Shown piece after piece: positions 46,141-55,998 of a stretch of 64,000 nt of DNA (positions within the stretch are counted from its first letter, which is position 1; each line of letters starts with the position of its first letter). The notes under the pieces are model-generated. The model did no database searches, was not told the DNA's origin, and saw only the letters and a list, made by a program, of their open reading frames with translations. The DNA is from Chaetoceros tenuissimus (Eukaryota; Bacillariophyta; Thalassiosirophyceae; Chaetocerotales; Chaetocerotaceae): contig BLLK01000046.1 in assembly GCA_021927905.1 (NCBI GenBank), positions 558,001-622,000 on the forward strand, in the 5' to 3' direction. A program made the position numbers and the translations under genes.

Positions 46141-47598
46141 CTAACATTGCAACTCACCAAGGCTCCCCTCCTTCAGTTCAACGTCACGAAAGTTATGAAG
46201 TACCACATAGGTACTGTCATTCATTAAAGAAATAAATGCTGTGTCAAGTGGAACATTCTCCACAAATGACGATAGCATGGAGTGACAAATTATCCTTGAA
46301 GTATCTGGTGGTTGGATGAGCTTGCCTTTCTGTACCGATGCTAAACTTGAGATTCTACCAACATCCCCTAAGAGAAACGGCAAAAATGGTAATTCATTGT
46401 GTTCATAATAGTAACCCTTCCTTACAATTTGACGAAAAGCTACAGGATTCTCTGCACTTTCTCTTTTAAATGGGATTTCATTATGAAAGTTTCCTCCAAA
46501 GTGATCATGACGGTCCCGCATGTTCATAGTGAATGCAAATATATCTGATGATTTATTACCTTCACATAGAGCTGCTGTTATGATATCATTGTCACTTAGA
46601 TGGCCACATCCAAGTTCCTGTAGTCCTTTCTTCTTTGCCTCAATTTTGTTCCTATCCAAAAAAATATATGATTTCTTCTGATTTTTCATACGAAATATCA
46701 TGTTACGAACAAGTCCAATGAAGAATGGGAATCCATACGATATTTCTGTGTCGAGTTTGGAAAATCTTTCAGGAAAGACTTCATGATTCTCAATACTGGG
46801 ATGAGACCATACTAACTCATGATGAGGCTTCAATATGTTCATCTCGCGGTTGATTTCTTCCATCAAATGATAGTAAGTCACGCCATCTCCAACACAGTGT
46901 GATAAAGTTAATGCATAACAAGCATAATTGTTTGGTAATTGAATAACGTCAATGCGAAAGAGTGGCTTTTGGTCTTTGATAGATCCAAATGTAGAAGATG
47001 CTGATGGAACCAAAGGAGCAATGTACTCATCCATAAATTGTAATGTCTCGCTCGGGTTCATATTGTTAAAATCCAAGTTAGTGATAGCTGATAAGTCATC
47101 CACTCCTATCTTGGTTTCAAATATGTATTCGCTGACTCTATACTTCTCAGATGGAATAATACTGATCTTTGTATCAAAGATATTTGTGACAGAAGCTCTT
47201 CCTGTAAGGATTGGATTTCTGGACAGAACTGTTTGGACTGCATTCTTTAGGTTGTTCGTGGTTTGTTCATTCCATCCTTCTACGAGTGTGAATGTAGTAA
47301 TAGATGGCCATGCTAACATGAATTTTGCAGTCTTTCCGCGGTTGGCACAAATTTCTGTTTGCTTAGAATTGTTGTTTGGTTCAAGAGTTGGAAAGTTAAA
47401 GTTTCCTTTAGATCTTTCTGTTTGCTTTGAATCTGAATCACTAGGCGACAAGTTGAAAACGCCTTCCATCCAAGCAGTAGCTGAAGGATCTAGAAGTACA
47501 TTCAATACATGAATGTTCTTGTCATCGCTATGAAACACTCGTCTTTGAGTAGATGAAACAAAGCATAAAAGCGGAAGCAAAATGTTTCCTAAAAGCAT
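46141..47598 (-). CDS. BAHD/CAT-superfamily acyltransferase-like protein, secretory
   Basis: 485 aa, single exon, ATG at 47596-47598. Residues 1-18 look like a signal peptide (LLGNILLPLLCFVSS). TLSHCVGDGVTYYHLM (~residue 233) carries the HxxxDG catalytic motif shared by BAHD acyltransferases, chloramphenicol acetyltransferase, condensation domains and wax-ester synthases. The region before it (MLAWPSITTFTLVEGW, LKNAVQTVLSRNPILTGR) fits the N-terminal half of that fold. No DFGWG motif of plant BAHD enzymes is present; a weaker FGGNF is seen around residue 380. The acyl donor and acceptor are unknown. It could be an alcohol O-acetyltransferase-like lipid or secondary-metabolite enzyme. Confidence 0.65.
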   Translation of the reverse strand: MLLGNILLPLLCFVSSTQRRVFHSDDKNIHVLNVLLDPSATAWMEGVFNLSPSDSDSKQTERSKGNFNFPTLEPNNNSKQTEICANRGKTAKFMLAWPSITTFTLVEGWNEQTTNNLKNAVQTVLSRNPILTGRASVTNIFDTKISIIPSEKYRVSEYIFETKIGVDDLSAITNLDFNNMNPSETLQFMDEYIAPLVPSASSTFGSIKDQKPLFRIDVIQLPNNYACYALTLSHCVGDGVTYYHLMEEINREMNILKPHHELVWSHPSIENHEVFPERFSKLDTEISYGFPFFIGLVRNMIFRMKNQKKSYIFLDRNKIEAKKKGLQELGCGHLSDNDIITAALCEGNKSSDIFAFTMNMRDRHDHFGGNFHNEIPFKRESAENPVAFRQIVRKGYYYEHNELPFLPFLLGDVGRISSLASVQKGKLIQPPDTSRIICHSMLSSFVENVPLDTAFISLMNDSTYVVLHNFRDVELKEGSLGELQC

Positions 47599-47991
47599 AT
47601 TTTGATATTATAGAATGAGAAGCGACTGAAATATTCACAGTGCTGGATATGATATTTTATAAGGAATAAGAGAGTAGAAGTGATGCGTAGATATTACGGC
47701 TGTGTGGGTTCTTTTTCTACCAGGGAGTAACATCATCAGGAAGGCTTTAGGTTGACACCAGAACTCTTTTTCCGTTTCTTTAGCTCATACGTTTTGAATG
47801 TCATCGGCTAGCCTAACAAATGTCGGACCTGCTATTACATTAGGTACGTACTAGCTAGTGGACATGATGTTATGATAGTTGATAGTTCCATACGTATATT
47901 ATTATCAATACAATCATAGCAAAGTGAATTACCTTACTATTTTCATTCATCGTACATTTTTGTACAACTTAGATATTGACGTTGGGTTGTT
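47599..47991. promoter_or_regulatory. Divergent promoter between the acyltransferase and DA1-like genes
   Basis: 393 bp between divergent ATGs, holding GTACGTAC at 47844-47851 followed directly by a TAGCTAGT word. No coding frame. Confidence 0.45.
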
Positions 47992-49491
47992 ATGTCTGGC
48001 AGGAATCGAAAAAGCGCTGGAAATGCTTGGAAAGATCAAGAAGATGCTCTTTTTGGACCATTAGAAGAAAATGTTTGTGTCCCTTGTAAAAAGCCTTCTA
48101 AAGAGACTTCGAATAACCAAATACCAATTAATCTATCGCGACAGCAAATACAGTCCAATGTGAACAAGGCAAAGAGGATAGCTGGCCGTACATCTACGAA
48201 GTTAGCATCAATTATTTCCAAAGCTAGAGATGAAGTTGCAACAAGGGCTTCGAACTTCGCTGAAACTTCAAATGCAAATAGAAATACACCCTCTAGTAGT
48301 ACCAGGAACGGAAATTCTTCACTTCAGAATGGAAGCTCAAAGAGATCTGACGTATATAAAGCTTCAGCAAAAAGTTTGCAGTCTAGTGGAGAAGAGCGTA
48401 CAACTTCTTCAACGGTATTACCATCATTTAATACCCCTGACTTTTCAAGAATGGTTGAAAACGTATTGGTTTCGCAGGTCCCAATGCCTTGCTTACATTG
48501 TAACGCAATCCCATTGATGTTTCAAGCTCATCCATTTTTCGGGCCGACACAACGAATATGTTCGTCTCATGATTCAAATTCAATCACCAGATGTGTATCT
48601 TGCTATCGCTTTGAACCTAGGGATCGACGCTTTCAACGGATTGGGACATCAAATGCTAAAATATGCACAGCATGTGCTAGGACTGCGATACTGGATGACC
48701 ATGCTGCAAAATTGTTATATGAAAATGTATTAAGCTTTCTAGATAGTGAAGGCCTTGATTTATTTGATGGTAAAATGTTAAATATACCTATACATCTTGC
48801 TGATGAGATTAGTATGAATTTGCAAAGTTCAAGTATAGTTTGCAATGCTAACGAACAAAAACGTGGCCTTACTATTTGGTCAGAACAGCATATTGGGTTA
48901 CCTGATGTTCGGGGAATTGCATCTAGTGCATTTAGAAGAGTTGTAGATGGTCGACGAAAGGGGAATGAAAATACAAATTCTGAATCAAGTACTTCGAATG
49001 GCGATGAGGTTCGACGTAATGTTTGGGCTGGCATGAGGCAGGTTTCTGTGAACAAAATCTTGTGTCTGAAAGGGTTACCACGGAACCTTATGGCAAGCAT
49101 ATTAGCTCACGAGGCCACACATGCATGGTTAGCTTTTGATCCAATCAGAAGAGACGGTGTAGTTGGAGAGAGAACATCATTTGGACAAGTGAGACGAATT
49201 GACCAAACTGTTGAGGAAGGCCTTTGCCAACTGGTATCGCATCTTTATCTGCAACAATTGATGGTTGACGATAGAAAAGAGAAATTTTTAGATAGACTCA
49301 AGAATGACGGTCCGAGTGATGTTAAATTGAATCAATATTACAAATGGTCCATTGAAAATCATCCATCGGAAGTGTATGGAGGTGGTTTTAAAAAAGCAGC
49401 TCAAGCATACACACAAACGATAGAAACTGGAGGTACCTTGAAAGACCTATTTCAGTACATATCTATACATAGAGACTTTCCACCAGTCTAG
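47992..49491 (+). CDS. DA1-like zinc metallopeptidase with a LIM-like zinc region
   Basis: 499 aa, single exon. After a Ser/Asn-rich N-terminus, residues ~163-235 hold paired cysteines and histidine (MPCLHCNAIPL, CSSHDSN, RCVSCYRF, KICTACAR) arranged like a LIM domain. The C-terminal half matches the DA1-type peptidase: ASILAHEATHAWLAF contains HExxH, and RIDQTVEEGLCQLVSHLYL supplies the downstream glutamate ligand. In plants DA1 is a ubiquitin-activated peptidase that limits organ size and cleaves E3 ligases and growth regulators. No ubiquitin-interacting motif is obvious here, so the regulation may differ. An early positively charged helix (QIQSNVNKAKRIAGR) is also present. Confidence 0.82.
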   Translation: MSGRNRKSAGNAWKDQEDALFGPLEENVCVPCKKPSKETSNNQIPINLSRQQIQSNVNKAKRIAGRTSTKLASIISKARDEVATRASNFAETSNANRNTPSSSTRNGNSSLQNGSSKRSDVYKASAKSLQSSGEERTTSSTVLPSFNTPDFSRMVENVLVSQVPMPCLHCNAIPLMFQAHPFFGPTQRICSSHDSNSITRCVSCYRFEPRDRRFQRIGTSNAKICTACARTAILDDHAAKLLYENVLSFLDSEGLDLFDGKMLNIPIHLADEISMNLQSSSIVCNANEQKRGLTIWSEQHIGLPDVRGIASSAFRRVVDGRRKGNENTNSESSTSNGDEVRRNVWAGMRQVSVNKILCLKGLPRNLMASILAHEATHAWLAFDPIRRDGVVGERTSFGQVRRIDQTVEEGLCQLVSHLYLQQLMVDDRKEKFLDRLKNDGPSDVKLNQYYKWSIENHPSEVYGGGFKKAAQAYTQTIETGGTLKDLFQYISIHRDFPPV

Positions 49492-49654
49492 AGGTGGATA
49501 CTTTAATCTAAACTCGATCTAGATAATTTTCTTAGAGTCAACAGTGCAACAATATAGGTATCTTGGATTTGATTCCGCAAGGCTTTTTATATACTTTGAT
49601 GATATTACAAGCACTTCAAATTCTTTTCTTATTTTTAATTTAAGATTTGCGAAA

Positions 49655-51548
49655 TCACCAAAACGATGGGTGACCTGCATCAATTGGATCAGAGTCCCTA
49701 CAAGGAATTTTGGATGGTTTGTCCCTGTAATGGCAAATAACATTAGGTTCTGCAAGACAGCAAGGTTCAAATAGTTCTGTATGTGGATCCAAATCATGAT
49801 TCCCAAGGATTTCTGACTTGGTATGTGCAATGCAAGCATCTGCAACATACCACTGACCCATCTGCTGTAAGAATTTGATCTTATTGTCTTTGTTCTTCGT
49901 CCAACTCATATGGAAAATAATTGGTGATGATTCCTCCTTGACAAGTTTCATCATGAAATCTTTGTTTCTCTTGTGGTAATGCCATCCTCCTGGGAACTCT
50001 TCCATGTCTCTACTGAGAACCTTTACCCGTAAACCAAATAGCGATGTATGTTCATTCATTAACTGTACCAATGCTTCTTGATGACTTTTTGATTGTAGAA
50101 TCTGATCCCCAGCATAAAGTAAAGCAGTGAAAAGATATCTGGTTCTTGCATTATTTCTAACGTAATAGAATCCAGAATTTGCGCTCAGTGGGGCATAGCG
50201 AGTACTGTGCGCACCATCGTCTTGGAAATACATATCAAAGTCCTTGAATTTATTAGTTGGGTCATGGAAGTATTCTAATGGATTCTTGTACCACACCAGA
50301 TCTACGTCTTGAAATAACAAGTCGTAGCCAAGGTGATTTATCATTTGAACACACAAAACCTTTGCAAACATCATAGCAGTGAACTTTCTATCTCCATAAT
50401 GCCCTGCTTCTTCTTCTGGCATATCGCCCATGTTCTATTCAAATTGAAATACCGATTAGCATTCAATATCTCGTTATCCAAAAAGTATACAAAGGTTAAA
50501 GTTGAACTTACCTTTTCGTCATAAAAAGTAGCCAAACCCAATCCTTCCGCGAGTTCCTTGGTTGACTGATCAGTCGGGAATACTAAAACATTCGAAAGAT
50601 CAAACCCCTTTGAATGTGCATTACACACGAAATTGACTAGCAACTCGCTTTGTCCCATATTACAAGTCATGACAATGATTGTATTCTTCACTGCTACCTT
50701 CTCTGCAACACTCTTGAGATCATCCAAAGTTGATTCAAATCCGTCAAAGTAATTCTTTAATGTTTCCCAATGCTTCTTAATCTTACCCAAATCAGGTGGA
50801 ATGAACTGTTGAGCACCATGATGATCATATCCACGACTAACAGCTCGTAGTGGCAAACTATGATCTAACTTTCCACCATTGAGAGGAACTCTCATCCATC
50901 TTTGAACTTGATAACTTTCATAGTTACCAACAATCGCAAGACATTGCTTTGTATTCCCAGGGTTATTAGTATTGATCACATTCATAGTATCACAATTCTC
51001 AGTTGCTGTTTCAAAATCAAGCAAAGCTATATCAGATCCATCTCCATTTTTGACTCTATCTTTATTCTTTTGTGCAGAAGGGAATGCCTTTGGCGTATTG
51101 TAAAAAAGCATTACGTCATCATTGTTTGATGTTCCTTTATCCATAGGTGGGCCATAATCAATCTTTTCTACGAATTCATCCTTTGCAATTCTTGTCATTC
51201 CATTCATATATTTTGATACACTTTCAGGGAAGTAATTTCCTTTTCTTGATGCAGATGTATTCGCAACAACATTTGCATCCATTCCTGGATATGATTTCAT
51301 TAGAATTTTCTTTGGTAATGTTGACATGGCATTGAAATAGGATAAATTGGCGTACCTTTCTTCACCTCATCCTCAACAAGCTCTTCAATTTTTCTATTGT
51401 CACTGTTTGATGAAGTACAGTTGTCTACAGAACTGTTGAGTGTACCAGTGTAATAACTGATGCAACATAGAAATAATGTCACAAACACTTGTGTAATTGA
51501 TAGCCCTTTGCTAGAGCTACCTCCTCTATTTTTGGAAATCGTAACCAT
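49655..51548 (-). CDS. GT77-like nucleotide-diphospho-sugar transferase, type II Golgi protein
   Basis: Exons 51548-51366, 51309-50512 and 50434-49655 give 586 aa. A single N-terminal membrane anchor (residues ~17-35, ITQVFVTLFLCCISYYTG) suggests a type II Golgi enzyme. The catalytic domain (PF03407-type) has HLGYDLLFQDVDLVWYKNP with the DxD motif. It also has an acceptor-side SANSGFYYVRNN and a late PIIFHMSWTKNKDNKIKF, as in plant RRA and xylosyltransferase GT77 members. The second intron (77 nt) is standard. The first (51310-51365) needs a GTGAAG donor and is less certain; if it is wrong, translation could start at ATG 51327 and lack the anchor. Donor sugar and acceptor are unknown. Confidence 0.82.
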
Positions 51549-52840
51549 TGCAAGAACTTCTATTTGATGGATAGCAAATTGGTAGCTTTACTAGTTGATA
51601 TTATTACATGTGTTTGCTAAAGCAAGAGTGTAATGATGGATTTGTTTGTGTTTTTTCTGTTTTCTTTTTTCCAACCGTTAATTTTTTCTGTCTGTACGTA
51701 CTGTCTATATAGTACTAAGTATTACTGTCGAAGAGGATTTTTGTCCTGAAAACAATCACGCAGGAAAGTCTTAATGTGTGATTCCTCGCTGGTCATACCC
51801 AAGCAAGCATTGTTGCAGACATGGCACTTTGTGAAGAGAAGGAAGAGAGAAATAGGTAGAATAGAATAGGGACGGTATTGTAAGGGAGTTCTTGCAAAAG
51901 TTCTTCTACTACACTATTTAAAGCTGGTGGTAATCATTGATGGTGGAGATGAAGAGCATCATTGCGAAGGATCCGAAGCGCATATAACAGTTCCAAGGAT
52001 ATTGAGAATCATAAGTTCTACACTTCAAGAAAATCCTGTGTTTCCGACTGGAGTTATTTTGTTGGGAGTGCCGATTCTTCCAAAAGACGATGATGTGACG
52101 AGGAAGAATCCAAATAGAGGAGGAAGTAATGAGAAATATATAAACTTTTTTATTAAATACGCTCGTACCTTCATATATGCAATCAATGACCCTTATCTTC
52201 AATAAAAATCACCTTTTCGATCTGAGAAAAAAATCACACATGCTTTTTGCGAACACTTCATGAAGTACATGATGAAAGAATTATGAATATCGGTAAGGAG
52301 AAGCATAATAGTGCAAGATAGTGCATGACATTGGTACTATAACAAGGAAAGGATACCTATTTATACTCTCTCGTTGATTCGTCAAAGTACGGGCGAAGTT
52401 GTTACTAGCGATGATAGATGAAAAGATCTTTTTTTATCATTCCTTTCCTTCCCGAAAGCCTCGTTGATGTTGTGACACAGACGTCAACAAGAACAATTCT
52501 TCGTTTTGTTTTTGCTTGATTCAAAGATGCGCTTATTCAAAAGAAGAAAAACCAAGGCTATGGAAGAAATTAAAACTCGTTTTTGTAAGAAGAAATTAAG
52601 ATTTTTTAAATGTATTCTCTATTTGAATTTGAAATTGAAATTGAAATTCTGTTTGGGAAACAAAGATTTTCACGTTTCTCTACACACAACACCACAGATC
52701 TTCACTACTACACCAACACTGCACATTGTCCTATTTCACGCCACATAAACATTAGCAACAAAACCTATCAATTCAAAAAACATTATTCTAGTGTATTTCA
52801 TTCATTAGAATTCAAGTTCACTTGCTATTTAAATTTTACA
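51549..52840. other. Long intergenic region between the glycosyltransferase and the 965-aa orphan
   Basis: About 1.3 kb. GTACGTAC lies at 51694-51701, upstream of the glycosyltransferase start. Overlapping frames on both strands at 51918-52205 are open for ~95 codons, but neither has an ATG at its 5' end or recognisable features. An ACGTCA word sits near 52479. The stretch from 52610 is in frame with the next gene but starts without a Met near a plausible context, so I treat it as 5' UTR. Confidence 0.4.
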
Positions 52841-55738
52841 ATGGCTGGTAATCATAGAAGACGGAACGAACCACCTGCGAAATTTGCATTTCTCCGTGGA
52901 ATCGATCCTGACCTAGATGAAGCTCTGTGCGAGGCTCATTCTGTAAAGGATGAAATTGAAGAAAGAGAATTGTACTCTTCGTCTTCTCATCGAAGAAGTG
53001 CTCGATCGAATCGATTGAAACAGAGTGATCGGTCGAGATCCATGTCTTACTATGAAGAAAAGGATCCGTATCAAACGAGAAGGAGTAGTACTGGTACTTG
53101 TAGAGTAAATGATTTGGATGTTGAGTCTCCAATGTCTGTTGCATCAAAACCAAAAGAAATTACCTGTTCCTTGAATGATACTATCGAAAGCTTGCCATTT
53201 TCTATTGATGGGATGGAGAAAGCAAAGCGAAAGATTCGTTCACAAGCTGCTAAAATCAAGGATCTAGAAGCACAATTGAAAAGGTCGGCATCATTAAGTG
53301 GAGAGAATATGACTCAAAGTATCCAATCGACTGCGAAGAAATCAAACCGTAGAATTCTGTCACCGGAGGAAAGATTAGAGGCACATAAGCAGCGAAAGAG
53401 AGTAGAAAATAAATACAAGGAGAAATCTGGAAAATGGGAAACACCTCCTCCTCTTAAAAATACATCAATTGTGTCCAAAGTCAAGAGGAATGATGATCTT
53501 GTAGATAGAGTGACTGCTAATCCTATCGAGAGAAGGAGACAGGAAGAGGTAAAGAGGAGACAATCTCGGTCTGCACGAAAATCCTCTCGATCAGTGACAG
53601 AGTCCGAGTACATCAGAGACGAGTCACCATTAGTTCGAAGACAGTCCTTGGAGGAAGAAGTTCAAATGATTGGATCTAATCATAAGAGCAAAAACAGTGG
53701 TAGAAAGGGTGGCAAACAGAATAAAAAAGGAGGGAGAGATAGTCTCATGAGACGACTTAACATGGGCGTTGAAGAACGACGAAGTTTGGAGAGAAATGAT
53801 ATTCTGGATGCAGCCAAAAGGGTTTCTAGAAGAAAAAATGAACGTTTGAATGCAGAAGAGCCTGATCATGATAGTATTTACAGAAAGGAAAGCATTGGCA
53901 AGAGCAGAAACGTTGTAAGGTGCCAAACCTGTGGGTCGACTAAAGATTGTGAAGAAGACACTGATGATCCAGGTACATTCTACTGCTCTCTCTGTTGGGA
54001 CGAATATGAAGATGAGAATAACTTAGATCGTGGCTTTGAGGACGAAAGCGATGAGGAATCGACAATTCTCAGTGCTCTCATTGTTGAGGAGGTGGATGAA
54101 GAAGTAGACGATGAAGATCTGTCTTCTTCGACTGTGGATAGCAATGCAATTTGGGTTGTTCATGATAATCCAAAACTTGCATCAAGGTTGGTTTGTTCAG
54201 GTCCTAGTAAAATGTCTTGCTTTATAGAAACGAAGGACCCGCGGATCAAGAATTGCGTTCGCATTCTTCATGGAAGTATTGACTACAGTGGACCAGTTCA
54301 AAATAGCGGGGGGAGATATGTTCGTTCTGTTGATGCAACGGACAGAGGCTCGGAGTGTATTCGGGTGGCTAATATTTGTGGTTATACTGTTCGATACGAT
54401 AAGGTACAGACTCGTCTAGACAGATCCGATTCTGTCCATGAATTCCAACTTGACCATGAAGATGGAATTCCACTTACTGGGCAAAATGCAAAGATGACAG
54501 TCAAAGAGTTTCTTCATGGATGTGAAGCCTCTGTGGATGTTATTCTCGACCCACAGTCTAACAACGGGTGGTATCCAATCATTGAGGCTGCAAGTTCAAG
54601 AAAGATCGCACCACAGTTCCGATCTAAGGGAGTTGGATACATTAGGCTCGGAGATGATATGGGGAAGAATGGACTAGCATTCATTTCAAGTGATTACTGC
54701 AAAACATTTTTCATCGATGCACCAACACAAGACGTGAACTCTGACCTCTTGAGATCTGTTTCATCGTTCTCGAGTAAACCAAGCCATGCTTCCTCTTCTT
54801 CAAGTTACAGAGCAAACAAGACGATCAAAAATAGAAATCTACAACCAAGGTCGAGTAGCACAAAGACCAAAATGATTGCTAGGTGTGAAGTTCTTTCTGA
54901 AGAGGATGATAGCTCTGTCGCATCGGAAGTGTCTCAAATAGAGACTTTGAATGCTGGTGAAATTTTGAAGGAGCTTCAGAACCTCGAAGGATCAAAAGAC
55001 TTCAAATGGAGCGACAAAGCTGAACTCATTATCAAATTGGGAAACGCAATCGGGAATCCAGAGTCGCGATCATGGTGTGAAGGAACTTTGAATTACATTC
55101 AAGATATTATCAGCGCCAAGAATGTAAACATCCATGTATTGAGAAGCGCTTTGATTGTTGTTGATAAGGTTGGTCATGTCCTGGAGAGTGAATTACCGAA
55201 TCACATCGCATGGAAAACAATCATGATTGAAATTCTCAAACTTCTTAAAAATAAGCAATGTGGGGGAGGTGCACGAGAGATACTACAAAAGTTACACGGA
55301 CGAAGCTTCACGTTGGCAAATTCACTTGTTGCAATATCACATGTGCTTGGAATGGGTAAAACCTTGACTACAAGTCAGAGGAAAATCAATGTAAACAAGA
55401 AGAATCCTACCCCTCAATTGAAAGCAAACAATGTTGAGATTATTGAGTGGTTAGCTGTGACAACGGAAGCAGAGAGACTTTTGGACAAAGTGGATCCTGT
55501 AATGGATTACTCTGAACTGGAGTTGTTAGCGAGTTTCTTCTTGTCTCATGAGAGTCATCGTGATGCTAGATGCCGTAAAAATGCCTTGGACGGTCTCTTG
55601 CACACAATGCTTTACGGTGTAGAAATTTTAGGATTGGAAATATCGGAGGTTCAGTCTTTATGCTTGGAGCTAAAGACAAACAAGCCAAAATCATGGGCAC
55701 GCCTGAACAAGAGTTTGCTATATTTTCTACGCCAATAA
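52841..55738 (+). CDS. 965-aa orphan with coiled coil, CxxC zinc-like motif and TOG/HEAT-like C-terminus
   Basis: Start at ATG 52841 (TTTTACAATGGCTGG). The N-terminal ~340 residues are basic and Ser/Arg-rich, with a coiled coil near residues 125-150 (MEKAKRKIRSQAAKIKDLEA). VRCQTCGSTKDCEED ... FYCSLCWDEYED (~360-390) has CxxC pairs that could bind zinc. The middle region (~440-640) looks globular and beta-rich (NAIWVVHDNPKLASRLVC, GWYPIIEAASSRKIAPQF) but is unknown to me. The last ~260 residues are helical (KWSDKAELIIKLGNAIGN, IAWKTIMIEILKLLKN) and resemble TOG/HEAT domains of microtubule-associated proteins. No signal peptide or membrane segment. Function not assigned. Confidence 0.75.
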   Translation: MAGNHRRRNEPPAKFAFLRGIDPDLDEALCEAHSVKDEIEERELYSSSSHRRSARSNRLKQSDRSRSMSYYEEKDPYQTRRSSTGTCRVNDLDVESPMSVASKPKEITCSLNDTIESLPFSIDGMEKAKRKIRSQAAKIKDLEAQLKRSASLSGENMTQSIQSTAKKSNRRILSPEERLEAHKQRKRVENKYKEKSGKWETPPPLKNTSIVSKVKRNDDLVDRVTANPIERRRQEEVKRRQSRSARKSSRSVTESEYIRDESPLVRRQSLEEEVQMIGSNHKSKNSGRKGGKQNKKGGRDSLMRRLNMGVEERRSLERNDILDAAKRVSRRKNERLNAEEPDHDSIYRKESIGKSRNVVRCQTCGSTKDCEEDTDDPGTFYCSLCWDEYEDENNLDRGFEDESDEESTILSALIVEEVDEEVDDEDLSSSTVDSNAIWVVHDNPKLASRLVCSGPSKMSCFIETKDPRIKNCVRILHGSIDYSGPVQNSGGRYVRSVDATDRGSECIRVANICGYTVRYDKVQTRLDRSDSVHEFQLDHEDGIPLTGQNAKMTVKEFLHGCEASVDVILDPQSNNGWYPIIEAASSRKIAPQFRSKGVGYIRLGDDMGKNGLAFISSDYCKTFFIDAPTQDVNSDLLRSVSSFSSKPSHASSSSSYRANKTIKNRNLQPRSSSTKTKMIARCEVLSEEDDSSVASEVSQIETLNAGEILKELQNLEGSKDFKWSDKAELIIKLGNAIGNPESRSWCEGTLNYIQDIISAKNVNIHVLRSALIVVDKVGHVLESELPNHIAWKTIMIEILKLLKNKQCGGGAREILQKLHGRSFTLANSLVAISHVLGMGKTLTTSQRKINVNKKNPTPQLKANNVEIIEWLAVTTEAERLLDKVDPVMDYSELELLASFFLSHESHRDARCRKNALDGLLHTMLYGVEILGLEISEVQSLCLELKTNKPKSWARLNKSLLYFLRQ

Positions 55739-55998
55739 ATTAATGAAAACATACAAAATTTACCTACAATGATCATAGTTCTCAGTCGCAGCTACAACTC
55801 TTCCGTAGGGATACTCTTCAAAGAAATCAGCTCTAAGTCATCGTTTCAGAGCAGAATTTAGTAAAAAAGTAAAACTTTCGCTTCAGAGAAGAAGGTTTAG
55901 ATAATCTTCACTCCGTATGTATTGAGACATTTGATTTGAAAGCTTTTCTTCAAATATATTATTATGTAAGATGAATATTATCCTAAAGTACTCGGAGC

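Noticed and set aside
51918-52205. Overlapping ~95-codon frames on both strands
   Set aside because: Neither starts with ATG or shows a recognisable domain; both strands being open suggests chance.
52610-52840. 77-codon upstream extension of the 965-aa orphan
   Set aside because: Low-complexity, phenylalanine/glutamate/isoleucine-rich sequence, far from gene-like; ATG 52841 has a typical start context. This extension does begin at an ATG, so it is disfavoured rather than excluded.
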